A DNA stretch of 64,000 nucleotides from Amycolatopsis lexingtonensis (GCF_014873755.1 NZ_JADBEG010000001.1:5253501-5317500); one strand, 5' to 3'; counted from the stretch's first letter, positions 53,388 through 63,430 are shown. Notes: generated by a model from the letters alone, not told the origin. Numbers and translations: made by a program.

Positions 53388-55921
53388 CGCACCCCCTCTT
53401 CCTGGAACTCGACGGTGAACGCGGGCAAGGAGACCACGATCGTGAGGCCGCCGCCCGGGGTGTCCTCCGCGCGGATGGTGCCGCCCATCGCCTCGGTGAA
53501 GCCCTTCGCCACCGACAGCCCGAGGCCGACGCCCGGGGTCGCGTCGCGGTCGCCGCCCAGGCGCTGGAACGGCGCGAACGCCGAGGCCGCCGCGCCCTTG
53601 CGCAGGCCCTTGCCGTGGTCGGTGATCCGCAGCTCGACCTGGCCGGAGTGCGCCGACGCGCGCGCGGACACCGGTGCGCCGCCGTGCCGGAGCGCGTTGT
53701 CCAGCACGTTCGCCACCACCCGTTCCAGGAGACCGGGGTCGGCGAGCACCGCCGGGAGCTGGTCGTCCACCGCGACCCGCACCGCGTCCGAGGCGTCCAC
53801 ATTGGACAAGGCGTGCGCGACGACCTCGTCGTACCCCACCGGACGCAGGTGCGGCTTCACCGCGCCGGTGGCCAGCCGCGACGAATCGAGGAGGTTGTCG
53901 ATCAGGCCGGCGAGCCGGTCGGCGGACAGCTCGATGGCCTCCATCAGCTCGGCGGTGTCCTCTTCGGACAACTGCAGGTCGGGCGCGCGCAGGCTGCCGA
54001 TGGACGCCTTGATCGACGTCAGCGGCGTCCGCAGGTCGTGCCCGACGGCCGAAAGCAACGTCGTGCGCAGCTCGGTCGCCTCGGCCTTGCGTTCGGCGCG
54101 GGCCGCCGCGGCCGCCGTGCGCTGCTGGCGCAGGGCGAGCAATGCCTGGCCGGCCACGGCTTCCAGCACCCGCCGGTCGGCCGCCGGCAGCGCGCGCCCG
54201 CGCAGGGTCAGGTGCACGTCCGCGGTGACGGCGATGTCGACGTCGGCCTCGTCCGGGTCCGCGCACGGGTGCTCCCCCGCGCACGCCACCGCCCGCCACT
54301 CGCCTTCCTGCTTCTCCAGCAACGTCACCGACGTCAGCCCGAAGTTCTCGCGGACCTTCTCCAGCAGCCGCTCGATCGGGTTCGCGTGGGTCAGCACGGT
54401 CCGGGCGTACGACGCCAGCAGCGCCGCTTCCGTCCGCGCCCGCGCCGCCTGCGTGGCCCGGCGCGCCGCCTGGTCGACGACCAGCGCGACCAGCACCGCG
54501 ACCACGACCATCGCGATCAGCGTCACGAGGTTCTGCGGCGTGTGCACGTTGAGCGTGTACAGCGGCGGGGTGAAGAAGAAGTTGAGCAGCCCGGCGCCGA
54601 GCACGGCCGCGACGAGCGCCGGGCCGAGGCCGCCGACCAGCGCCACGACGACCGTGGCCAGCACGTAGGAGATCACGTCGGTGGCGAAGTCGAGGCCCGT
54701 CGGGACGAAGATCCCGACGACGGTGACCAGCACCGGCAGCACGACGCTCAGCACCCAGCCCGCGACCAGCCGCGAGAACCCCAGCGGGCTCGCCCCGAGC
54801 CGGGCCCGCAGCCGTCCGCCTGCCTCGGAGTGGGTGACCATGTGCACGTCGATCGGCCCCGACCGCTGGACGACCGACGCGCCGATCCCCTCGTCGAACA
54901 GCCGCGCCACGCGGGAGCGCCGCGAGGTGCCGATCACCAGCTGGGTCGCGTTGACCCCGCGGGCGAAGTCCAGCAGCGCGGCCGGGACGTCGTCGCCGAC
55001 GACGGTGTGGAAGGTCGCGCCGACCTCCTCGGCCAGGGTGCGGCAGCGGGCCATCGCGGTCGGGCCGATGCCGGACAGGCCGTCGCCGCGCAGGATGTGC
55101 AGCACCTGCAGCTCGGCGCCGGCGCGGGTGGCGATCCGGCTGGCGCGGCGGATCAGCGTCTCGCTCTCCGGCCCGCCGGTGATGGAGACGACGACGCGTT
55201 CGCGCGCCTCCCACGTGTCGGTGATCCGCTGCTCGGCGCGGTAGCGCTGCAGGGCGACGTCGACCTGGTCGGCCACCCAGAGCAGCGCCAGCTCGCGCAA
55301 CGCCGTGAGGTTGCCGGGGCGGAAGTAGTTGCCGAGCGCGGCGTCGATCCGCTCGGCCGGGTAGACGTTGCCGTGCGCGAGGCGCCGCCGCAGGGCCTCG
55401 GGCGTGATGTCGACCAGCTCGAGCTGTTCGGCGCGGCGGACGACCTCGTCGGGCACGGTCTCCTGCTGGGTGACGCCGGTGATCCGCTCGACGACGTCGT
55501 TGAGGCTCTGCAGGTGCTGCACGTTGACCGTGGACAGCACGTCGATGCCGGCTTCCAGGAGCTCCTCGACGTCCTGCCAGCGCTTGGCGTTGCGCGAACC
55601 CGGCACGTTCGTGTGGGCCAGCTCGTCGACGACGGCGACCTCGGGCGCGCGGGCGAGGACGGCGTCGACGTCCATCTCGTCGAACGCGCGGCCGCGGTGG
55701 TCCGCGTGCCGCCGCGGGACGATCTCGAGGCCGTCGAGCAGCACCGCGGTCTTCTCGCGGCCGTGCGTCTCGACCAGCCCGACGACGACGTCGGTGCCGC
55801 GGTCGAGCCGCCGCCGCGCTTCGCCGAGCATGGCGAAGGTCTTGCCGACGCCCGGAGCCGCGCCGAGGTAGATCCTCAGTTCTCCCCGGCGCGGCTTCGA
55901 AGGCGTGTTTTCGGTGGTCAC
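53384..55921 (-). CDS. kdpD: KdpD sensor histidine kinase
   Basis: 845-residue potassium/turgor sensor. The N-terminal KdpD domain has the Walker-type GAAPGVGKTFAML. A USP-like region (about 240-370) follows, then four membrane segments (about 400-500), a GAF-like part, and a kinase core with the phospho-His in LLSAVGHDLRTPLTSI and the ATP site GVGLGLSVAKGF. The GTG at 55921 follows kdpC by 4 bases. It phosphorylates KdpE. Confidence 0.95.
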   Translation of the reverse strand: MTTENTPSKPRRGELRIYLGAAPGVGKTFAMLGEARRRLDRGTDVVVGLVETHGREKTAVLLDGLEIVPRRHADHRGRAFDEMDVDAVLARAPEVAVVDELAHTNVPGSRNAKRWQDVEELLEAGIDVLSTVNVQHLQSLNDVVERITGVTQQETVPDEVVRRAEQLELVDITPEALRRRLAHGNVYPAERIDAALGNYFRPGNLTALRELALLWVADQVDVALQRYRAEQRITDTWEARERVVVSITGGPESETLIRRASRIATRAGAELQVLHILRGDGLSGIGPTAMARCRTLAEEVGATFHTVVGDDVPAALLDFARGVNATQLVIGTSRRSRVARLFDEGIGASVVQRSGPIDVHMVTHSEAGGRLRARLGASPLGFSRLVAGWVLSVVLPVLVTVVGIFVPTGLDFATDVISYVLATVVVALVGGLGPALVAAVLGAGLLNFFFTPPLYTLNVHTPQNLVTLIAMVVVAVLVALVVDQAARRATQAARARTEAALLASYARTVLTHANPIERLLEKVRENFGLTSVTLLEKQEGEWRAVACAGEHPCADPDEADVDIAVTADVHLTLRGRALPAADRRVLEAVAGQALLALRQQRTAAAAARAERKAEATELRTTLLSAVGHDLRTPLTSIKASIGSLRAPDLQLSEEDTAELMEAIELSADRLAGLIDNLLDSSRLATGAVKPHLRPVGYDEVVAHALSNVDASDAVRVAVDDQLPAVLADPGLLERVVANVLDNALRHGGAPVSARASAHSGQVELRITDHGKGLRKGAAASAFAPFQRLGGDRDATPGVGLGLSVAKGFTEAMGGTIRAEDTPGGGLTIVVSLPAFTVEFQEEGVR

Positions 55922-55925
55922 GCTG

Positions 55926-56516
55926 TCAGTGTGCCCCTCCGGCCGCGGCTTGCACGGCCAAGTTGAGCGGGAGCACATTCACGCCGGGGACGCCGATCCC
56001 CGCGCCGCTCGTGTTCTGGTCGATCAGCTGCTTCACCCGGTCGAGGGGCAGCCCCGTGTTCTTCGCGACCCGCTGTGCCTGGAGGTCGGCGTAGGCGACG
56101 CTGATCGCCGGGTCGAGGCCGGAAGCGGACGCGGTGACGGCGTCCGGCGGCACCTGGCCGGGTGACACGCCTTCGCGCTGCGCGATGGCGGCCCGCCGCT
56201 CCTGGATGGTCTTCACGAGGTCCTCGTTGTACGGGCCCTTGTTGGACGCGCCGGACGGCATCTCGGGGGTGGCCGCCGACGGCCGGGTGTGGAACCACGG
56301 GTCGCGCGCCGGGTCGGCGGGCACCGGGTCGACGCCGATGAGCGACGACCCGACCGCTTGACCGTGCTGCGTGACGATCGAGCCTTCGGCGTTCGACTCC
56401 AGGCCGGGGATGCGGGCGATGGCCCACACGGCGAGGGGGTAGAGGATCCCGAGCAGGACCGTCATCACGATGAGGACGCGCAGCCCCGCCCAGGTCTGCT
56501 TGACGAGCGTGGTCAC
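55926..56516 (-). CDS. kdpC: potassium-transporting ATPase subunit KdpC
   Basis: 196-residue single-span subunit of the KdpFABC pump. The N-terminal membrane helix (LRVLIVMTVLLGILYPLAVWAI) is followed by the family motifs GSSLIGVDP, WFHTRPSAA, and a C-terminal NTSGAGIGVPGVNVLPLNLAVQ with QLIDQNT. It starts with GTG 6 bases after kdpB. KdpC stabilises ATP binding by KdpB. Confidence 0.95.
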   Translation of the reverse strand: MTTLVKQTWAGLRVLIVMTVLLGILYPLAVWAIARIPGLESNAEGSIVTQHGQAVGSSLIGVDPVPADPARDPWFHTRPSAATPEMPSGASNKGPYNEDLVKTIQERRAAIAQREGVSPGQVPPDAVTASASGLDPAISVAYADLQAQRVAKNTGLPLDRVKQLIDQNTSGAGIGVPGVNVLPLNLAVQAAAGGAH

Positions 56517-56522
56517 TTTCGT

Positions 56523-58571
56523 TCACCCAATTCCGGGGATGAGGCGCACGAGCAGGTCGATCAGCCAGATCCCGAGGAAGGGGCTGACGATCCCGCCGAG
56601 GCCGTAGACGAGCAGGTTGCGGCGCAGCAGGGCCGAGGCCGACGACGGCTTGTACCGCACGCCGCGCAGGGCCAGCGGGATGAGCACGACGATGATCAGC
56701 GCGTTGAAGATGACCGCCGACAGGATCGCCGACTTCGGCGTGGCCAGGTGCATGATGTTCAGCCCGCCCAGCTGGGCGTAGATCCCGGTGAACATCGCGG
56801 GCAGGATCGCGAAGTACTTGGCCAGGTCGTTGGCGACGCTGAACGTGGTCAGCGCGCCGCGGGTGATCAGCAGCTGCTTGCCGATCTCGACGATCTCGAT
56901 CAGCTTCGTCGGGTCGCTGTCGAGGTCGACCATGTTCCCGGCTTCCTTGGCCGCCGAGGTGCCGGTGTTCATCGCGACGCCGACGTCGGCCTGCGCGAGC
57001 GCGGGGGCGTCGTTGGTGCCGTCGCCGGTCATCGCGACCAGCCGGCCGCCTTCCTGCTCCTTCTTGATGAGCGCCATCTTGTCTTCGGGCTTGGCTTCGG
57101 CGAGGAAGTCGTCGACGCCCGCGTCCGCGGCGATGGCCTTGGCGGTGAGCGGGTTGTCGCCGGTGATCATCACCGTCTTGATGCCCATCGCGCGCAGCTC
57201 GTCGAAGCGCTCCTTCATGCCCGGCTTGACGACGTCGGACAGCCGGATCACCCCGCGCACCACGGCGTCCTCGGCGACGACGAGCGGCGTGCCGCCCTGG
57301 GCGCTGATCTCGTCGACCACGCGCTCGGTCTCGTCGGGGAAGTCACCGCCGTTGTCGCGCACCCACGCGCGGACCGCGGACGCGGCGCCCTTGCGGATCC
57401 GCCGGGTGCCGATGTCGATACCGCTCATCCGCGTCTGGGCGGTGAACGGGACGAACTCGCCGTGCTCGTCCTGGGCCGCGTAACCCGACGTCAGCTCGAC
57501 GACGCTGCGGCCCTCGGGGGTCTCGTCGGCGAGACTGGCCAGCCGGGCGGCCCGCGCGAGTTCGTCCGGTGTGGACGTTCCGACCGGGATCAGTTCGGTC
57601 GCGCGGCGGTTGCCGAAGGTGATCGCGCCGGTCTTGTCGAGCAGCAACGTCGAGACGTCGCCCGCCGCTTCGACCGCGCGGCCCGACGTCGCCAGGACGT
57701 TGCGCTGCACCAGGCGGTCCATGCCCGCGATGCCGATCGCGGACAGCAGCGCGCCGATCGTCGTCGGGATCAGGCAGACGAGCAGGGCGGTCAGCACGAT
57801 CACCGACTGCTCGGAACCCGAGTAGCGGGCCATCGGCTGCAGCGCGACGACGGCGAGCAGGAAGATGATCGTCAACGTCGAGAGCAGGATCGTCAGCGCG
57901 ATCTCGTTCGGCGTCTTCTGCCGCGAAGCGCCTTCCACCAACGCAATCATCCGATCCACAAAGGACTCGCCCGGTTTCGTGGTGATGCGCACGACGATCC
58001 GGTCGCTCAGCACCGTCGTGCCACCGGTGACGGCGCTTCGGTCGCCGCCGGACTCGCGGATGACCGGCGCGGACTCGCCGGTGATGGCCGACTCGTCGAC
58101 GGTGGCGATGCCCTCGACGACGTCGCCGTCACCGGGGATCACCTCGCCCGCTTCGACGACGACCAGGTCGCCGATCGTCAGCTCGACGCCGGGCACCTGC
58201 TCCTCCGAGCCGGTCGCGGTGAGGCGGCGCGCGACCGTCTCCTTCTTCGACCGCCGCAGGGATTCCGCCTGCGCCTTGCCGCGCCCTTCGGCGACGGCTT
58301 CGGCGAGGTTGGCGAACAGGACCGTGAACCACAGCCAGACGGCGATCAGGATGGTGAACACGCTCGGGTCGGTGACCGCGAAGACCGTGGTGAGCGCGGA
58401 TCCCACCCACACCACGAACATCACCGGGTTCCCGAGCTGGTGCTTCGGGTTCAGCTTCCGGAACGCCTCCGGCAGCGACGTCCAGAGCTGGCGGGGGCTG
58501 AAGATCCCGGCGCCGACCCGGCTCGTGGTTTCGACAGGTGTCACCTGGGGTCGTTCTTCGGTGACGGTCAT
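56523..58571 (-). CDS. kdpB: potassium-transporting ATPase ATP-binding subunit KdpB
   Basis: 682-residue P-type ATPase. The actuator motif TGES is at 164-167 and the hinge motif [11 protein letters not shown] in the C-terminal part. The phosphorylation site reads DKTGAIT (Asp312 to Thr318) where the family has DKTGTIT, so Thr316 is replaced by Ala. Membrane helices lie near residues 45-90, 225-280 and 580-680. ATGA coupling to kdpA. The change is read directly from the DNA; its effect is not known. Confidence 0.95.
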   Translation of the reverse strand: MTVTEERPQVTPVETTSRVGAGIFSPRQLWTSLPEAFRKLNPKHQLGNPVMFVVWVGSALTTVFAVTDPSVFTILIAVWLWFTVLFANLAEAVAEGRGKAQAESLRRSKKETVARRLTATGSEEQVPGVELTIGDLVVVEAGEVIPGDGDVVEGIATVDESAITGESAPVIRESGGDRSAVTGGTTVLSDRIVVRITTKPGESFVDRMIALVEGASRQKTPNEIALTILLSTLTIIFLLAVVALQPMARYSGSEQSVIVLTALLVCLIPTTIGALLSAIGIAGMDRLVQRNVLATSGRAVEAAGDVSTLLLDKTGAITFGNRRATELIPVGTSTPDELARAARLASLADETPEGRSVVELTSGYAAQDEHGEFVPFTAQTRMSGIDIGTRRIRKGAASAVRAWVRDNGGDFPDETERVVDEISAQGGTPLVVAEDAVVRGVIRLSDVVKPGMKERFDELRAMGIKTVMITGDNPLTAKAIAADAGVDDFLAEAKPEDKMALIKKEQEGGRLVAMTGDGTNDAPALAQADVGVAMNTGTSAAKEAGNMVDLDSDPTKLIEIVEIGKQLLITRGALTTFSVANDLAKYFAILPAMFTGIYAQLGGLNIMHLATPKSAILSAVIFNALIIVVLIPLALRGVRYKPSSASALLRRNLLVYGLGGIVSPFLGIWLIDLLVRLIPGIG

Positions 58572-60229
58572 GCGAGTGCCTCCGCGATGGGCCCGAGCGC
58601 GAGCGCCGGGATGAACGTGAGGGCCGCGACGAGCACCACCGTGCCGGTGAGCATGGTGGCGAACAGCGGCCCGGTGGTGGGCAGCGTGCCCGCGGTTTCG
58701 GGCACCTTGCGCTGCGCGGCCAGGGAACCGGCCAGGCAGAGCACGGCGAGGATCGGCACGAACCGGCCGAGCGCCATCGCGACGCCGAACGAGGACTGGA
58801 ACCAGTCGCTCGTCGCGGTCAGGCCGCCGAACGCGCTGCCGTTGTTGTTGCCGGTGGACGCGTAGCCGTAGAGGATCTCGGACAGGCCGTGCGCGCCGCC
58901 GTTGCCGAGCGCGCCCGCCGTGTCCGGCAGCAGCAACGCGATCCCCGAGCCGAGCAGCACCACGGTCGGCATGGCCAGCATCGCGATGGCCGCGCAGGTG
59001 ACCTCGCGCTTGCCGAGCTTCTTGCCCAGGTACTCCGGCGTGCGCCCGACCATCAGGCCGGCCAGGAACATCGCGATGATCGCCATGACGAGGATGCCGT
59101 AGAGGCCGGTGCCGACGCCGCCGGGCGAGATCTCGCCGTAGAGCATGTTCAGCAGCGGTCCCCCGCCGCCGAGGCCCGAGAGGCTGTCGTGCGCGCCGTT
59201 GACCGCGCCGGTCGAGGTGCCGGTGGTGGTGTCGGCGAAGATCGACGTCAACCCGATGCCGAACCGCTGTTCCTTGCCCTCCATGCTCGCGCCCGCGGCC
59301 AGGGCCGCCGGGTTGCTCGCGTTGGCTTCGGAGAACCAGATGATGGCCAGCGAAGCCGCCCACAGCAGGCCCATCACGCCGAGCAGGACGTACCCCTGCT
59401 TGGGCTTGCCGACGAGCTTGCCGAACGCGCGGGTCAGGCTGACCGGGATCACCAGGATGAGGAACAGCTCGATCAGGTTGGTCCAGGCGTTCGGGTTCTC
59501 GAACGGGTGCGCGGAGTTGGCGTTGAGGATGCCGCCGCCGTTCGTGCCCAGCTCCTTGATCGCCTCCTGGCTCGCCGCGGGAGCCAGGGCGATGGTGCTC
59601 TGGCTGCCGTCCGGGTTGGTGACGGCGACGCCGGCCTTGAGGCTCTGCACCACACCGAGCGCGACCAGCACGATCGCGAAGACGAACGCCATCGGCAGCA
59701 GGACGCGGATCGTGCCGCGCGTGAGGTCCACCCAGAAGTTGCCGAGCCGGTCGGTCTTCGCGCGGACGAACCCGCGCGTCACGGCGATCGCCACGGCCAG
59801 GCCGACGCCCGCCGACAGGAAGTTCTGCACGGTCAGCCCGGCCATCTGCACGAAGTGGCCCATCGTCGTCTCGGGGACGTAGGACTGCCAGTTCGTGTTG
59901 GTGACGAAGGAGATCGCCGTGTTGAACGCGACGCCGGGGCTCACCGAACCGCGGCCGAGGTTCCACGGCAGGACCGGCTGCAGCCGCTGCAGCAGGTAGA
60001 GCAGGACGACCGAGACGAACGAGAACCCGAGCACGCCGGCGGCGTAGGTCGGCCAGCGCTGTTCGGAGTCGGGGTTGACCCGGAAGAGCTTGTAGAGGCC
60101 CTTTTCGAGCTTCAGGTGCTTCTCGGTGGAGAAGACGCGCGCCAGGTAGTCGCCGAGCGGTTTGTAGACCGCGGCGAGGGCGGCGAGGAGCAGGCCGAGC
60201 TGGATGAGCCCGGCCGTCGTGTCGGACAT
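58568..60229 (-). CDS. kdpA: potassium-transporting ATPase subunit KdpA
   Basis: 553-residue channel-like subunit with about 10 membrane helices and four pore loops, seen in [55 protein letters not shown] and [10 protein letters not shown]. The selectivity-filter regions are intact. It imports potassium using KdpB energy. Its start overlaps the kdpF stop (TGATG) and its stop overlaps the kdpB start. Confidence 0.96.
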   Translation of the reverse strand: MSDTTAGLIQLGLLLAALAAVYKPLGDYLARVFSTEKHLKLEKGLYKLFRVNPDSEQRWPTYAAGVLGFSFVSVVLLYLLQRLQPVLPWNLGRGSVSPGVAFNTAISFVTNTNWQSYVPETTMGHFVQMAGLTVQNFLSAGVGLAVAIAVTRGFVRAKTDRLGNFWVDLTRGTIRVLLPMAFVFAIVLVALGVVQSLKAGVAVTNPDGSQSTIALAPAASQEAIKELGTNGGGILNANSAHPFENPNAWTNLIELFLILVIPVSLTRAFGKLVGKPKQGYVLLGVMGLLWAASLAIIWFSEANASNPAALAAGASMEGKEQRFGIGLTSIFADTTTGTSTGAVNGAHDSLSGLGGGGPLLNMLYGEISPGGVGTGLYGILVMAIIAMFLAGLMVGRTPEYLGKKLGKREVTCAAIAMLAMPTVVLLGSGIALLLPDTAGALGNGGAHGLSEILYGYASTGNNNGSAFGGLTATSDWFQSSFGVAMALGRFVPILAVLCLAGSLAAQRKVPETAGTLPTTGPLFATMLTGTVVLVAALTFIPALALGPIAEALA

Positions 60230-60330
60230 CAGAATTTCTCCGGCTTGATCAGCGCGACGAAGAGGTAGACGAGCAGGCCGAGCGCCAGCAGCCCGCCGAT
60301 GACGTTGGCTACGGTTCCCGCGCCGCTCAC
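60229..60330 (-). CDS. kdpF: KdpF small subunit
   Basis: 33-residue single-helix peptide ([27 protein letters not shown] in part), with the diagnostic L-x-x-P-E-K/R-F ending. KdpF stabilises the KdpABC complex. It starts with GTG, behind GGAGAAGCT, overlapping the stop of the 27-aa ORF by GTGA. Confidence 0.92.
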   Translation of the reverse strand: MSGAGTVANVIGGLLALGLLVYLFVALIKPEKF

Positions 60331-60410
60331 AGCTTCTCCAGTCCGCGCAGCGCCAGCGCGAGCACCACGAACACGCCGATCAGCAGGACGGCGTAGAGCA
60401 AGTCGGCCAC
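60327..60410 (-). CDS. 27-residue membrane peptide upstream of kdpF
   Basis: Reads ADLLYAVLLIGVFVVLALAL then RGLEKL, a single hydrophobic helix with a basic end. The GTG at 60410 has GAGAGGT 4 bases upstream, and the stop overlaps the kdpF start (GTGA). The size, helix and tight coupling point to a real small gene of the kdp operon, either a second KdpF-like subunit or a regulatory leader peptide. Too short for ordinary gene finders. Confidence 0.65.
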   Translation of the reverse strand: MADLLYAVLLIGVFVVLALALRGLEKL

Positions 60411-60732
60411 AGGCACCTCTCAAGACGGGTCACCGGGTTCGGTGACCGGACGCGTTCACTCTGCGGCTCGGGGACCACGTCCCGACCTGCGGCTGACGGC
60501 GCCTTGATGCGTTCCTGACACGCATTTACGCCGTCTTTATGGCTGGTGGCGGCCATCACGCAAACGTTTGCCGATTAATCACGCAATGCAGTTGGTCAGT
60601 GACTCGCGACACAACGCGTGACGGAACAAGTGCGGAACGTGCAATTCGGGCAGACAAGATCTACAGCCCGTGTTACACCTGTGTTACCGATAGTTGTATC
60701 GGCTAAGCAAATCTTGGGAGAGGGGATCACCT
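60411..60732. other. divergent regulatory region between kdp and asnB
   Basis: 322 bases with no supportable gene. TTTACG (60525-60530) and TTTATG (60536-60541) are repeated at an 11-base step, resembling the enteric KdpE site TTTATA-N5-TTTACA in the opposite orientation to kdp, so they are a candidate KdpE box. The asnB side has GTTAC repeats (separate entry). I looked for a c-di-AMP riboswitch before kdp and saw none. The middle part (60550-60660) is notably AT-richer than the surroundings. Confidence 0.35.
60670..60687 (+). promoter_or_regulatory. 11-base-step GTTAC repeat upstream of asnB, candidate GlnR box
   Basis: GTGTTAC occurs at 60670-60676 and 60681-60687, so GTTAC-N6-GTTAC is repeated every 11 bases, followed by a weaker TTGTA (60694-60698). 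The spacing is that of GlnR half-sites (GTnAC-N6-GAAAC). It lies 45-63 bases before the asnB start. Nitrogen control of asparagine synthesis would make sense, but the second half-site is GTTAC rather than GAAAC. Confidence 0.4.
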
Positions 60733-62574
60733 ATGTGCGGTATCGCCGGCTGGGTTTCCTACGACGCCGACCTCACCCGCCGCCAGGAAGTGGTCGACGC
60801 GATGACCGCGACCATGTCCTGCCGTGGCCCGGACGACGTGGGCACCTGGGTGCGCCGCAACGTCGCGCTCGGCCACCGGCGGCTGGCCATCATCGACCTG
60901 CCCGGCGGCCGGCAGCCGATGTCGGTGCACACGCCGAACGGCGACGTCGCGATGGTCTACAGCGGTGAGGCCTACAACTTCACCGAGCTGAAGGAAGAGC
61001 TGACCAAGCTCGGCCACCAGTGGGAGACCGACAGCGACACCGAGGTCGTGCTGCACGGCTACCTCCAGTGGGGCGACGCGGTCGTCGACCACCTCAACGG
61101 CATGTACGCCTTCGCGATCTGGGACGAGCGCGACGACCGGCTCGTGATGATCCGCGACCGGATGGGCATCAAGCCGTTCTACTACTACCCGACGCGCGAC
61201 GGCGTCCTGTTCGGGTCGGAGCCGAAGGCCATCCTGGCGAACCCGCTCGCGAAGAAGGTCGTCGACCTCGACGGCTTCCGCGAGCTGGCCGGCTTCACCA
61301 AGCGGCCGGGCTGGTCGCTGTGGAAGGACATGGAAGAGGTCCAGCCGGGCACGATCGTCACCGTGTCCCGCGAGGGCATCAAGACCCGCACCTACTGGAA
61401 GCTGGACGCGAAGAAGCACACCGACGACCAGGAGACGACGGTCGCCCGCGTGCGCGAGCTGATGACCGACATCGTCAACCGCCAGCTCGTCGCCGACGTC
61501 CCCCGTTGCGTGCTGCTTTCCGGCGGGCTCGACTCGAGCGCCGTCACCGGCCTCGCCGCCGCGCGGCTGGCCGAACAGGGCGAGCAGCTGCGGACGTTCT
61601 CCGTCGACTTCTTCGGCCAGGAGGAGAACTTCAAGCCGGACGAGATGCGCGACACCGCGGACTCGCCGTTCGTGCGGGACGTCGCTCAGCTGGTCAACTC
61701 CGCGCACGAAGACGTCATGCTCAACCCGGGCGACCTGACCGACCCCGAGGTCCGGCGCGCGGTGCTGCGGGCCCGCGACATCCCGGCCGGCCTCGGCGAC
61801 ATGGACACGTCGCTGTACCTGCTGTTCAAGGCGATCCGCGGCCAGTCGACGGTGGCGCTGTCGGGCGAGTCGGCCGACGAGGTGTTCGGCGGCTACCGCT
61901 GGTTCCACGACGAGAAGGCCGTCAACGCGGACACGTTCCCGTGGCTGGCGTTCCGGACGTCGATGATGGACGAGCGGGCGTCGCTGTACACGCCGGAGCT
62001 GGTGAAGAGCCTCGACGTCGAGTCCTACGTCGCCGATCAGTACGCTTCGGCCGTTTCCGCGGTCGAGCACCTCGACGGCGAGTCCGAGCGCGAGGCGCGC
62101 ATGCGGACGATCTGCAACCTGCACTTGACCCGGTTCGTGCGGATGCTGCTCGACCGCAAGGACCGCGCGTCGATGGCGGTGGGCCTGGAGGTCCGGGTGC
62201 CGTTCTGCGACCACCGGCTGGTCGAGTACGTCTACAACACGCCGTGGTCGCTGAAGACGTTCGACGGGCGGGAGAAGAGCCTGCTGCGGCACGCTACTTC
62301 TCATGTCCTGCCGGAGTCGGTGGCCCAGCGGGTGAAGAGCCCGTACCCGTCGACGCAGGACCCGGGCTACGCGGCGGCGCTGCAGCAGCAGGTCAAGGAG
62401 GTACTGGCCGAGCCGAAGCACGACGTGTTCGGCCTGGTCGACCGCGCGTGGGCGCACCGGGCGTCCGAAGTGGACCCGGCGACCATGGACCCGGCCATGC
62501 GCATCGGCCTGGACCGGGTGCTCGACTTCTACCACTGGATCGAGATGTACTCCCCCACGCTCGAACTGTCTTGA
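60733..62574 (+). CDS. asnB: asparagine synthase (glutamine-hydrolysing)
   Basis: 613-residue AsnB-type enzyme. Cys2 after the initiator Met is the glutaminase nucleophile (MCGIAGWVSY). The class II amidotransferase domain (1-220) includes RGPDDVGTW and RLAIIDLPGG. The synthetase domain has the pyrophosphate loop LLSGGLDSSAVTGL and GESADEVFGGYRWF. A GGGAGAGGGG site precedes the ATG at 60733; an upstream frame would bury the catalytic Cys. It makes Asn from Asp, Gln and ATP. Confidence 0.95.
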   Translation: MCGIAGWVSYDADLTRRQEVVDAMTATMSCRGPDDVGTWVRRNVALGHRRLAIIDLPGGRQPMSVHTPNGDVAMVYSGEAYNFTELKEELTKLGHQWETDSDTEVVLHGYLQWGDAVVDHLNGMYAFAIWDERDDRLVMIRDRMGIKPFYYYPTRDGVLFGSEPKAILANPLAKKVVDLDGFRELAGFTKRPGWSLWKDMEEVQPGTIVTVSREGIKTRTYWKLDAKKHTDDQETTVARVRELMTDIVNRQLVADVPRCVLLSGGLDSSAVTGLAAARLAEQGEQLRTFSVDFFGQEENFKPDEMRDTADSPFVRDVAQLVNSAHEDVMLNPGDLTDPEVRRAVLRARDIPAGLGDMDTSLYLLFKAIRGQSTVALSGESADEVFGGYRWFHDEKAVNADTFPWLAFRTSMMDERASLYTPELVKSLDVESYVADQYASAVSAVEHLDGESEREARMRTICNLHLTRFVRMLLDRKDRASMAVGLEVRVPFCDHRLVEYVYNTPWSLKTFDGREKSLLRHATSHVLPESVAQRVKSPYPSTQDPGYAAALQQQVKEVLAEPKHDVFGLVDRAWAHRASEVDPATMDPAMRIGLDRVLDFYHWIEMYSPTLELS

Positions 62575-62577
62575 AGT

Positions 62578-62628
62578 CCGTGAAGGCCTCCTTACCGGCT
62601 TTTTTGCCCGGTAAGGAGGCCTTCACGG
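62578..62628. terminator. GTGAAGG-type hairpin, copy 2
   Basis: Perfect 21-base arms (62578-62598 and 62608-62628) begin CCGTGAAGGCCTCCTTACC and enclose a 9-base loop with a T-run. It starts 3 bases after the asnB stop. Sequence and position match copy 1 at 50112-50162. Confidence 0.9.
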
Positions 62629-62668
62629 CACTTGACCTCAGGTGCGCTTGAGGTGTGAGGCTCGGGGC

Positions 62669-62971
62669 ATGAAGGTGCTGCTGTTCGGCCGCAACCCGGC
62701 CACGGTCTCGAGGGTGACGGCGGCGCTGTCCGCGGCGGGTCTCGCCGCGGACGGCGTCGTCTCGGAGGAGTCGGCGCTCTCCTGGCTCGGTGTGGTGGAC
62801 GCCCTGGTGCTGGGCGCGGGGGTGGTGGGCCCGCTGCGGGAACGGGTGACGGCCGCCGCGGTCCGGCACGGGGTGGTGTGGGTGCAGGGGCCGCACATCC
62901 TGCCGGAGCGGGACGCGCTCGAGTACGTGCGGACGGAGATCCTGCCGAAGCTGCGGTCAGCTCAGCGGTAG
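62669..62971 (+). CDS. hypothetical Rossmann-like protein
   Basis: 100-residue protein with a beta-alpha start (MKVLLFGRNPATVSRVTAALSAAGL) and alternating strands, like a truncated receiver or nucleotide-binding fold; there is no phospho-acceptor Asp in the usual place. LVLGAGVVGPLRERV follows. Its end overlaps a convergent GNAT gene by 15 bases. Not assigned. Confidence 0.6.
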   Translation: MKVLLFGRNPATVSRVTAALSAAGLAADGVVSEESALSWLGVVDALVLGAGVVGPLRERVTAAAVRHGVVWVQGPHILPERDALEYVRTEILPKLRSAQR

Positions 62972-63430
62972 TTCCGCCCGCACCTCGTCGCCCTCGGTGG
63001 TGAGGTGCGCGCCCAGCCCGGCCAGCAGCGACCGGGCTCCCGCGTTGCCCGCCGTGGTCGACCCGATCATGCGGGCTGCTCCGGTCGTGCGGGCTTCGGC
63101 CAAGAGCAGCTTCATCACCTCGCGGCCGATGCCGCGGCCCCGGACGTCCCGGCTGAGCCAGATCCCCGCCTCCACGGCGTCGCCGTGGTGTTCCAGGCGG
63201 GCCGCTCCCACCGCGGTGCCGTCCGCGTCGACCACCCACGTGCGCTCCACCGCCGTGGCCGGATCGAGGCAGCGGCCGCGGTGGAACTCGAGAAACGCCG
63301 CCCGGCGCGCGGGTATCCAGCCCGGTGGGCCCTCGACCGGAGGCATGACGTCCAGGGGGTCGGCTCCGGCGACGGCGGCGTCGAGCAGCCGCGCGAGGGC
63401 GCCCTCGTCGAGCCCGGTCAGGGCGATCAT
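62957..63430 (-). CDS. GNAT acetyltransferase
   Basis: 157-residue N-acetyltransferase. WVVDADGTAVGAARLEHHGDAVEAGIWLSRDVRGRGIGREVMKLLLAEA holds strands 3-4 and the acetyl-CoA loop (R-G-R-G-I-G). AGNAGARSLLAGLGAHL is the end motif. The N-terminal part is longer than in minimal GNATs and contains PPGWIPARRAAFLEFH. Substrate unknown. Confidence 0.85.
   Translation of the reverse strand: MIALTGLDEGALARLLDAAVAGADPLDVMPPVEGPPGWIPARRAAFLEFHRGRCLDPATAVERTWVVDADGTAVGAARLEHHGDAVEAGIWLSRDVRGRGIGREVMKLLLAEARTTGAARMIGSTTAGNAGARSLLAGLGAHLTTEGDEVRAELPLS

Noticed and set aside
60411..60732. c-di-AMP (ydaO-type) riboswitch before kdp
   Set aside because: No long structured leader with the conserved elements can be seen between the likely promoter area and the first kdp ORF.
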